Shown here: in pieces, positions 1 through 5,466 of the stretch
Numbering within the stretch: the first letter of the stretch is position 1
How the letters are laid out: every line of letters starts with the position of its first letter
Assembly: GCA_949128015.1 (NCBI GenBank)
Contig: CASBRC010000166.1
Location: 1 to 8,088, forward strand
Source of the DNA: Synechococcales cyanobacterium PMM_0003
GTDB taxonomy: Bacteria; Cyanobacteriota; Cyanobacteriia; Pseudanabaenales; Pseudanabaenaceae
Direction: 5' to 3'
DNA: 8,088 nucleotides
Notes under the pieces: generated by a model
What the model saw: the letters and a program-made list of their open reading frames with translations, nothing else
What the model was told of the DNA's origin: nothing
Databases searched by the model: none
Made by a program: the position numbers and the translations under genes

Positions 1-1498
1 AGATTTGCCAAATATTCACATTATTGTCATAGCTGCCACTAACTAGTAGATCACTGGCTTTTGCGATCGCTAAGCTGTTAATTAGATTGGTATGACCGCT
101 CAAGGTTTTGAGTATTTTCCCTGAAGCAATGTCAATTATTTTGATGGTTTTATCTTGACCTGCGGTGATGATCTGGCGATCGGATAGAAACACTACGGCG
201 CGTACCCAGCCACCTTGATCTTTAATTTCCTTAATTGGACTAGTGTTGTCTCCCTCCAATTCCCAAAGCTTAACGGTTCCATCATCACTGGCACTAGCGA
301 TCGTCTTGCCATTAGGACTGAGAGCCACAGTCTGAATTGCATCCGTATGTCCAAGCAAAAATTTGCTCGGATTTAGGCGCTTTTGCTGAAATACTGGCAG
401 TTGAATACTAATATCTTCAAAATTACCGATCGCAGAAACCTTAATCACCGTGCCGATACTCAACCCGACAAAGGCGGCGATCATTACCGATACAGTCAGT
501 AAAATCGGGGAAGTTGGTTTGCGGGTTGATTCTTTGATTGCTCTCTGAATGGATTTCCGTTTAGCCTTAGTTTTGTCATTGGGCGCAAGTTTATCGATCA
601 GTTCAATTTCCTTGAGAATCTTTAAAATTGATTCGCAATTAATTGGGCGATCACTGGGTTTCCGCGCAGTCATCGCATCAATTAGATCGGCGAACTCTTC
701 CGAAATTTCAGGAGCATGCGATCGCCACTCAAAAATATCGCGATCGGGATTATAGGTATCAAGCGGATATTTGCCAGTTACCAAATGGATCATCGTGCAG
801 CCGAGCGCATAAAAATCTGACTGCGGTACGGCAAAACCTTTTTCCTGCTCAGGCGAAGTATATCCCACTGAACAAATACTCGTAACGCCTTGCACACCGC
901 CAATCTTGGCAAGATAAGTATGTGTGGCTTCACGAGCCGTACCAAAATCTATTAAAACTAGCTGTCCTGAAGGAGACAACATAATATTGGCTGGCTTAAT
1001 ATCGCGATGAAAATATTTGTTGCGATGCACCACCGCAAGAATATCTACCAATTGTCGTAGCCATGCGATCGCCCGTTTTTGGGCGATCGGTTGTCCCTGT
1101 CGTTGGTTAATCCATTGCTCAAGGTTTAACCCCTCGATTTTTTGCATGATAATCCCATGCAACATTGTCCCGTTTTCGAGATCGTGATGCACATAGTTAT
1201 CAATTTTCGGAATCCCCGCATGTTCGATCTGCCCTAAGACAAAAGCCTCTTGCTGAAACAGCGATACAGCCTTACTATCTTCATTCAATTCCTGCTTAAG
1301 AATTTTCAGGATTTTGGGTTTGCCTGCTGGATTGGTGGCTTCGTAAACGACCCCAAATCCACCAGCATCGCTTAATAATTTGGTTACGGTATAACAACCA
1401 TCAATCAATAATTCAGAGCCACATCCCTGACAATTTAGATGATTATCATTATCAGGATGATCAGGAATTGGGCAAGTGGGATTAATGCATAGACGCAT
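1..1498 (-). CDS. Ser/Thr protein kinase with C-terminal WD40 repeats, C-terminus off the left edge
   Basis: A continuous minus-strand frame runs from ATG at 1498 to the left edge: 499 codons plus one base, with no stop. Residues 4-26 hold four Cys (C4, C9, C23, C26), a zinc-ribbon-like module common at the N-terminus of cyanobacterial kinases. The kinase domain covers about 36-300: a glycine loop ending GGFG (46-49), probable ATP lysine K65, HRDIKPAN at 164-171, DFG at 184-186 and a GYTSPEQ segment at 212-218. All the key catalytic residues are present, so it should be active. The first glycine of the usual loop is missing (LLSDAGGFG), a variant I recall in this subgroup. A hydrophobic stretch at about 329-351 is a likely single transmembrane segment. 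WD40 repeats follow from about 379 (GH at 383-384, then KLWEL), with two full repeats and part of a third visible. Inferred role: membrane-anchored signalling with a protein-binding propeller. Its substrate is unknown. No in-frame ATG lies upstream within the 72-bp gap to the divergent permease. Confidence 0.93.
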   Translation of the reverse strand, partial: MRLCINPTCPIPDHPDNDNHLNCQGCGSELLIDGCYTVTKLLSDAGGFGVVYEATNPAGKPKILKILKQELNEDSKAVSLFQQEAFVLGQIEHAGIPKIDNYVHHDLENGTMLHGIIMQKIEGLNLEQWINQRQGQPIAQKRAIAWLRQLVDILAVVHRNKYFHRDIKPANIMLSPSGQLVLIDFGTAREATHTYLAKIGGVQGVTSICSVGYTSPEQEKGFAVPQSDFYALGCTMIHLVTGKYPLDTYNPDRDIFEWRSHAPEISEEFADLIDAMTARKPSDRPINCESILKILKEIELIDKLAPNDKTKAKRKSIQRAIKESTRKPTSPILLTVSVMIAAFVGLSIGTVIKVSAIGNFEDISIQLPVFQQKRLNPSKFLLGHTDAIQTVALSPNGKTIASASDDGTVKLWELEGDNTSPIKEIKDQGGWVRAVVFLSDRQIITAGQDKTIKIIDIASGKILKTLSGHTNLINSLAIAKASDLLVSGSYDNNVNIWQI

Positions 1499-1570
1499 AT
1501 CTTTTAGATGCTCTTTTAAAGCGTACCAATCTAGACTTAATATAAGCCCTAGTGTGCAGTCAATTAATTC
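1499..1570. promoter_or_regulatory. Divergent intergenic region between kinase and permease genes
   Basis: Only 72 bp separate the two divergent start codons, so both promoters must lie here or inside the neighbouring genes. On the minus strand a TTGACT hexamer (1558-1563) is followed by an AT-rich TATATTAA stretch, but the spacing (13-15 nt) is short for a standard promoter. No convincing Shine-Dalgarno is seen before either start. Assignment of promoter elements is weak. Confidence 0.3.
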
Positions 1571-2467
1571 ATGCTCGAATACATCACAACTCTTTTAATC
1601 AATGCCGCCATCTTTGCTCTGTTTAGTCTAGGACTGAATCTGCAATGGGGATTTGCAGGCTTAGTTAACTTTGGTCACGTGGCGTTTATGACAGTCGGAG
1701 CATATACAACCGTATTGCTCAGTCTTAATGGCGTGCCTTGGTTTTTAGCTTTTCTGATCGCTTCTGCGATCGCAGGTTTACTAGGAATAATAATTGGCAG
1801 TACTGCCTTAAAATTGCGTGAAGACTATCTAGGGATTGTCACCATCGGTGTATCAGAAATGGTACGGCTGTTTGTAAATAACGAAGAATGGCTGACAAAA
1901 GGCACAAGAGGTGTACAGGATTTTCCACTTCCTCTAGTTAACCTAGTCTCGCGTCAAAATTACTCCTTTGTCCTAGCAGCATTGCTGCTTGCTGTCGTTG
2001 CTGTCGTGTATTGGAGATTGGAGTGGCTAGTGCGATCGCCTTGGGGACGAGTCCTCAAAGCAATTCGTGAAGATGAAGAGGTGGCGAAAGCACTAGGCAA
2101 AAATGTGTTTTGGTATAAACTCCAAGCTTTTGCGATCGGCGGTGCGATCGGGGGAATGGCGGGGTCTTTTTATGCTTGGCAATTAACTACTGTCTACCCT
2201 GATAACTTCGTTCCCCTGATTACATTTCAAGCATGGACGATTATTACCATTGGCGGCGCAGGAAACAATCTGGGAGTCATTCTCGGTGCAGCAATATTTC
2301 AGTTTTATAATGCCCTACCGCGATTTTTACCCGAACAAATTCGTGCCGATGGCGGTAGGTTTGAAGCAATCCAGCTAATCTTGATTGGCGTTACTCTAAT
2401 TTTGCTGATGGTATGGCGACCACAGGGGATTTTAGGTAATAAAAAAGAATTAACGTTAAACCGCTAA
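1571..2467 (+). CDS. livM: Branched-chain/neutral amino-acid ABC transporter permease, LivM family
   Basis: This 298-aa polytopic membrane protein is one of the two permease subunits of a HAAT-type amino-acid ABC importer. Seen directly: an N-terminal block GLNLQWGFAG (21-30) and VNFGHVAFMTVGAY (32-45), the LivM-like KLREDYLGIVTIG (81-93), and the coupling-helix region AIREDEEVAKALGKNVFWYK (164-183), which contacts the ATPases. A glycine-rich helix (188-199) and the C-terminal VWRPQGILG (281-289) are also typical. Most of the rest is hydrophobic helix. It is shorter than E. coli LivM (about 425 aa), as non-enteric members usually are. The ATG at 1571 is the first possible start: an in-frame TAA sits at 1565-1567. 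No LivH, LivF, LivG or binding protein lies beside it, so its partners must be elsewhere; in cyanobacteria the equivalent Nat transporter genes are also dispersed. Substrate is inferred at family level only, and the cyanobacterial name could be natC or natD. Confidence 0.9.
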   Translation: MLEYITTLLINAAIFALFSLGLNLQWGFAGLVNFGHVAFMTVGAYTTVLLSLNGVPWFLAFLIASAIAGLLGIIIGSTALKLREDYLGIVTIGVSEMVRLFVNNEEWLTKGTRGVQDFPLPLVNLVSRQNYSFVLAALLLAVVAVVYWRLEWLVRSPWGRVLKAIREDEEVAKALGKNVFWYKLQAFAIGGAIGGMAGSFYAWQLTTVYPDNFVPLITFQAWTIITIGGAGNNLGVILGAAIFQFYNALPRFLPEQIRADGGRFEAIQLILIGVTLILLMVWRPQGILGNKKELTLNR

Positions 2468-2500
2468 AAAAAGAGGGTGCAAAGCACCCTCTTTTTTTAG
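2464..2500. terminator. Bidirectional terminator shared by the permease and moeB-like genes
   Basis: A perfect 17-bp inverted repeat (2464-2480 with 2484-2500) has an AAA loop. The GC core is GAGGGTGC/GCACCCTC, flanked by seven A on the left and seven T on the right, so it reads as a rho-independent terminator from both strands. The permease stop TAA (2465-2467) and the opposing gene's stop TAA (2499-2497) both lie in the stem and pair with each other's strand. Confidence 0.92.
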
Positions 2501-3669
2501 TACTTCGGAATCGAAGGATCGATTTGCTCACTCCATGCATTGATGCCGCCCTGTACATTGATCCCCTCAATGCCAGCTTGCTTCAAAATGCCCAAAGCCT
2601 TCATCGATCGCCCACCCATTTTGCAATGGGCAATTAGCTTATGACCATTGAGTAAAGCCTTGACTTTCTCAACACCATTACCATTTTCGATTTCTGGCAA
2701 AGGTACTAATACGGTGTTAGGGATTCTGCCGATTTCCCATTCATTCGGGTTACGCACATCGATGATCACATAATCTGATGCACCAGCATCAATGATCGCT
2801 TTAAGTTCGGTAACAGTAATTTCGGCGATCGCCTGTTGTGCTTCCATTTCAGTTTGTTTTTGTTGAGGAATACCACAGAACATCTGATAATCGATCAATT
2901 CTTCGATTACAGGACGGACTGGGTTAGGACGTAGTTTTAACTCGCGGAAGGTCATCTTCAGAGCGTCGTAAAGTAACAAACGCCCGCTCAGAGTATTTCC
3001 CTTGCCTAAGATAATCTTGACAGTTTCTGTGGCTTGAATGACACCAATGATCCCTGGTAAAATCCCTAAAACGCCGCCTTCAGCGCAAGAGGGAACTAAA
3101 CCCGGTGGTGGTGGCTCTGGATAGAGATCGCGATAGTTGGGACCACCCTCATAATTGAAAACAGTCGCCTGTCCTTCAAAACGATAAATCGAACCATAGA
3201 CGTTAGGCTTATTGAGCAATACACAGGCATCATTGACGAGATAGCGCGTGGGGAAGTTATCTGTGCCATCAACAACAATGTCGTAGGGAGCCATGATCTC
3301 TAGAGCATTAGCTGAGGATAGATGTGTGTTGTATAGATCAACCTGACAATAGGGATTGATCTCTAAGATCCGCTCTTTAGCAGATTCAATCTTGGGTCTA
3401 CCAACGGTGCTAGTGCCATGAATGATTTGACGTTGAAGGTTAGAGGTATCTACCACATCGAAGTCTACGATACCAATGCGTCCGACACCTGCGGCAGCGA
3501 GATATAACAGTAAGGGCGCACCCAAGCCACCAGTACCGATGCACAGTACGCTAGCAGCCTTGAGACGCTTTTGTCCTTCTACACCAACCTCAGGCAAGAT
3601 CAAGTGACGTGAATAGCGCTCGTAGTCATCTTGGGTGAGTTGAATTGAATTTAGGTCTGGATTGAGCAT
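2497..3669 (-). CDS. moeB: MoeB/ThiF-type sulfur-carrier adenylyltransferase with C-terminal rhodanese domain
   Basis: This 390-aa cytosolic protein resembles bacterial MoeB fusions and eukaryotic MOCS3. It should adenylate the C-terminal glycine of a small sulfur carrier (MoaD, ThiS or similar) and then help sulfurate it, feeding molybdenum cofactor, thiamine or tRNA thiolation. The E1-like domain covers about 10-265: nucleotide loop GTGGLG (45-50), DFD (69-71), NLQRQ (77-81), DGTDNFPTR (134-142) and the conserved Cys in PSCAEGG (193-199). The rhodanese domain covers about 284-385, with IIDVR (302-306) and active loop CKMGGR (C349-R354). Oddity: the two CxxC zinc pairs of E. coli MoeB are absent. 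The first site reads NYRDLYPEPPPP (178-189); near the second only C265 remains (MFCGIP). I recall cyanobacterial orthologues being the same. No strong Shine-Dalgarno precedes the ATG at 3669. The carrier protein partner is not encoded nearby, so the pathway remains open. Confidence 0.93.
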   Translation of the reverse strand: MLNPDLNSIQLTQDDYERYSRHLILPEVGVEGQKRLKAASVLCIGTGGLGAPLLLYLAAAGVGRIGIVDFDVVDTSNLQRQIIHGTSTVGRPKIESAKERILEINPYCQVDLYNTHLSSANALEIMAPYDIVVDGTDNFPTRYLVNDACVLLNKPNVYGSIYRFEGQATVFNYEGGPNYRDLYPEPPPPGLVPSCAEGGVLGILPGIIGVIQATETVKIILGKGNTLSGRLLLYDALKMTFRELKLRPNPVRPVIEELIDYQMFCGIPQQKQTEMEAQQAIAEITVTELKAIIDAGASDYVIIDVRNPNEWEIGRIPNTVLVPLPEIENGNGVEKVKALLNGHKLIAHCKMGGRSMKALGILKQAGIEGINVQGGINAWSEQIDPSIPKY

Positions 3670-3805
3670 GATTTAAATGAATCGCACTTTGTTTGCAAGG
3701 TCAATCGCTGATACGATCGCAATTGCTTACTTAGCATGTTGTTGTATTTCTATTCTAGTTCCCTAGTTTACCCTCTATTGCAATGTTGTATCTTTGTTGC
3801 AGTTG

Positions 3806-3834
3806 TTGTAACAGCTATAACTACGATCTAATAT
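3806..3834 (+). promoter_or_regulatory. Candidate sigma-70 promoter for the 87-aa protein gene
   Basis: TTGTAA (3806-3811) and TAATAT (3829-3834) are separated by exactly 17 nt. Transcription would start near 3841, giving a leader of about 47 nt before the ATG at 3888. The region just upstream (3736-3810) is rich in GTTGT motifs. This is pattern matching only. Confidence 0.42.
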
Positions 3835-3887
3835 TTACAAAAGTTTAGATTTCAAAAATTAAAGTGTGACTAAATCCACGTAATCAT

Positions 3888-4151
3888 ATGGAGCATATGG
3901 ATACCCCTTATATCTACTACATTCCCATCTATCCTGATGATGATAATTGCGAAACACTCATGCACCTATTCATCGGTCAGCCTGGACTAGACAACGAAAT
4001 TTTGAGCCTATTAGAGACCCTTGACAATCGAGAACATGAGGGCGAAGCGGTTGACTATGTGCATGAGCTTGAAAATAAATTTGACTTAAAGCGAGTTTCA
4101 GTTAGGTTCTTACCTCGAAAACGCGATCGCGCTGTACCGATCATGACTTGA
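3888..4151 (+). CDS. Small acidic hypothetical protein, 87 aa
   Basis: I do not recognise this family. The protein starts with an aromatic-rich stretch (YIYYIPIYPDDD, 8-19), then has a middle part that looks helical and acidic (LDNEILSLLETLDNREHEGE) and a basic C-terminus (RFLPRKRDR, 73-81). There is no signal peptide, transmembrane segment or Cys motif. The reading frame appears genuine because it sits behind a good promoter match and ends shortly before a strong terminator, making a neat monocistronic unit; a HIP1 site lies inside it. Two starts are possible, ATG 3888 and ATG 3897. The GGAG at 3890-3893 is too close to the second to serve as its ribosome site, so 3888 is preferred, but the choice is not firm. 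Function unknown; the size would suit a regulator or a small partner protein. Confidence 0.65.
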   Translation: MEHMDTPYIYYIPIYPDDDNCETLMHLFIGQPGLDNEILSLLETLDNREHEGEAVDYVHELENKFDLKRVSVRFLPRKRDRAVPIMT

Positions 4152-4194
4152 AAATCTACCAAGAACAAGGAGCTTAAGCCCCTTGCCTGTAATA

Positions 4195-4249
4195 AAAACC
4201 CAACAAATTAGAAATGGCGCAAAGCGCCATTTTTAATTTGTTGGGTTTT
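4195..4249. terminator. 55-nt near-perfect palindrome, terminator and probable dispersed repeat
   Basis: Arms 4195-4220 and 4224-4249 pair over 26 bp with a single G.T wobble (4211/4233) and an AAA loop. The inner part (AAATGGCGC, AAA, GCGCCATTTTT) is a standard terminator hairpin. The outer part (AAAACCCAACAAATT and its complement) extends the stem far beyond what termination needs. It lies 43 nt after the 87-aa protein gene and before the DUF1825 gene, and works on either strand. Confidence 0.85.
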
Positions 4250-4336
4250 ATAGTGATATCACCACTTTGGTTAATTTCTGTAAAGCTAATCTAGCCTGTA
4301 AAATTACAATAGATGTAAAGAAAGCAGAGCATTAAA

Positions 4337-4660
4337 ATGGCATTTTTTGATTCTGAGATTGTTCAACACGAAGCTCGTAATCTATTTCAAGATTATCAAG
4401 CGCTCACTCAGCTTGGTGGTAGTTACGGCAAGTTTGATCGCGAGGGTAAAATTCTCTTCATTGAAAAAATGGAAGAGATGATGGATCGTTATAAAATTTT
4501 CATGAAAAGGTTTGAGCTATCCGATGATTTTATGGCGCAGATGACTCTAAAGCAACTAGAAAATCAGTTAGGCAACTTTGGGATTACGCCACAGCAAATG
4601 TTTGAGCAGATGAATATGACGCTCGAAAAAATGAAGTCTGAACTCGAACTTCACAAATAG
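4337..4660 (+). CDS. DUF1825 family protein, 107 aa
   Basis: This matches the small cyanobacterial DUF1825 family, recognisable from the N-terminal MAFFDSEIVQ, the central YGKFDREGK (30-38), the run MDRYKIFMKRFELSDDFMAQ (49-68) and the C-terminal ITPQQMFEQMN segment. The length is the normal one for the family. It is charged and appears almost entirely helical, with no signal peptide or membrane segment, so it is probably a cytosolic homo-oligomer or partner protein. Its molecular function is not established to my knowledge; its wide conservation in cyanobacteria suggests a core role. It is transcribed alone: the palindromic terminator lies upstream and comF converges from downstream. A possible -10 (TACAAT, 4305-4310) lies 26 nt before the ATG without a good -35. 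A perfect 10-nt palindrome, GTGATATCAC, lies at 4253-4262. Confidence 0.93.
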   Translation: MAFFDSEIVQHEARNLFQDYQALTQLGGSYGKFDREGKILFIEKMEEMMDRYKIFMKRFELSDDFMAQMTLKQLENQLGNFGITPQQMFEQMNMTLEKMKSELELHK

Positions 4661-4665
4661 TTTTT

Positions 4666-4693
4666 AGCGGTTGGCTTTTAGCTATTGGCTTTT
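4666..4693. repeat. Two imperfect 14-nt tandem copies between convergent genes
   Basis: AGCGGTTGGCTTTT (4666-4679) is followed directly by AGCTATTGGCTTTT (4680-4693), with two mismatches. The second copy overlaps the 3' end of comF, including its TAG stop (4684-4682) and the last codons. The only space between the DUF1825 and comF stops is 21 bp, and no hairpin terminator is seen there. Confidence 0.6.
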
Positions 4694-5419
4694 AAATTGT
4701 GGGCGTGCAATCACAATTACACCGCGCACTGTCATTTTGCTGGCGGCAAGTGTGGCGATCGCTTCGCGGATTGTCGCACCAGTGGTATAAATATCATCAA
4801 ATAGAATTACTGATCGCGAGTTTGCCTGTTGAGAAACTTGGGCTGAGGGAATTGTAAAAGCCTTAGATAAATTTTGTTCGCGCTCTTTGATACTTTTGGT
4901 CTGCATTTGCGCTTTAGTATCCTTGACCCGTTGCAACAATTGGGGATGGCATGGCAACGCGGTCAAATCACAGAAACGCCGCGCCAAAATTTCGGCTTGG
5001 TTAAATCCCCTCGATCTTAATTTATTGTCATGTAGGGGGATCGGAATTACTGAGATTTTTTTGATATTTTGGGTAAAGGTTCTCGCATCGGTCGATCGCG
5101 TCCATGTATCAGCAATTTTTTTTGCGATCGCTTCCATAATTTCGGGATGATTATCATATTTGCAAGCGGCGATCGCCCGTTTCAATGCGCCATCATAAAT
5201 CCCCCAGCTATAAAGCGGGATTTCTGGTGAAATTGGATTATCTTTCTGCAAAAATTCTGGAGCTTGGTAAGCCGCAATTTGGCGATCGCAATCTTTGCAC
5301 AAAATTCCATCCGCAGGGCGTTTACACAATGGGCAATTTGCTTGCCAAAGTGAATCTTTGGCAATGTTAACAATGCGATCGAGCTTTAGAGTTTTGCCAA
5401 TTGATGTGAACCATTGCAT
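4682..5419 (-). CDS. comF: ComF family phosphoribosyltransferase-like protein
   Basis: ComF proteins take part in natural transformation and are thought to act in the cytosol on incoming single-stranded DNA; cyanobacterial members are reported to be needed for competence. Using the ATG at 5419 the protein has 245 aa. It opens with a zinc finger, CPLC and CKDC (C29, C32, C41, C44). The ComF motif RSRGFNQAEILARR follows mid-protein, and then the phosphoribosyltransferase loop ILFDDIYTTGATI (about 205-217) with its adjacent Asp pair. The length is normal. An upstream in-frame GTG at 5428 would add three residues, but the sequence AGGTG (5430-5426) is better read as the Shine-Dalgarno of the ATG at 5419. 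It lies 47 bp downstream of glmS on the same strand, so readthrough from glmS is likely, moderated by the hairpin between them. No other competence gene is nearby. Confidence 0.93.
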   Translation of the reverse strand: MQWFTSIGKTLKLDRIVNIAKDSLWQANCPLCKRPADGILCKDCDRQIAAYQAPEFLQKDNPISPEIPLYSWGIYDGALKRAIAACKYDNHPEIMEAIAKKIADTWTRSTDARTFTQNIKKISVIPIPLHDNKLRSRGFNQAEILARRFCDLTALPCHPQLLQRVKDTKAQMQTKSIKEREQNLSKAFTIPSAQVSQQANSRSVILFDDIYTTGATIREAIATLAASKMTVRGVIVIARPQFKSQ

Positions 5420-5425
5420 AGTTTT

Positions 5426-5430
5426 CACCT
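5426..5430 (-). promoter_or_regulatory. Shine-Dalgarno that decides the comF start
   Basis: AGGTG on the minus strand lies 6 nt before the ATG at 5419. The GTG of an alternative longer start is part of this motif, so using it would leave that start without a ribosome site. Most other genes here lack a visible Shine-Dalgarno. Confidence 0.6.
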
Positions 5431-5433
5431 AAA

Positions 5434-5462
5434 GCAAAGGCGGAGCAAAGCGCCGCCTTTGC
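5434..5462 (-). terminator. GC-rich hairpin between glmS and comF, weak terminator or attenuator
   Basis: GCAAAGGCGG (5434-5443) pairs with CCGCCTTTGC (5453-5462). After one A.G mismatch come two more pairs and an AAA loop. On the coding (minus) strand the stem is followed by only three T and then the comF ribosome site, so full termination is doubtful. Partial termination or mRNA 3'-end protection of glmS is more likely. Confidence 0.5.
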
Positions 5463-5466
5463 ATGA

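Noticed and set aside
549..885. Two plus-strand open frames antisense to the kinase gene
   Set aside because: The minus-strand kinase frame is continuous with clear motifs here; these are its antisense shadows.
4166..4185. Imperfect palindrome CAAGG...CCTTG as a first terminator after the 87-aa gene
   Set aside because: It pairs at 9 of 10 positions, but there is no spare loop and no T-tract; the palindrome at 4195-4249 explains termination far better.
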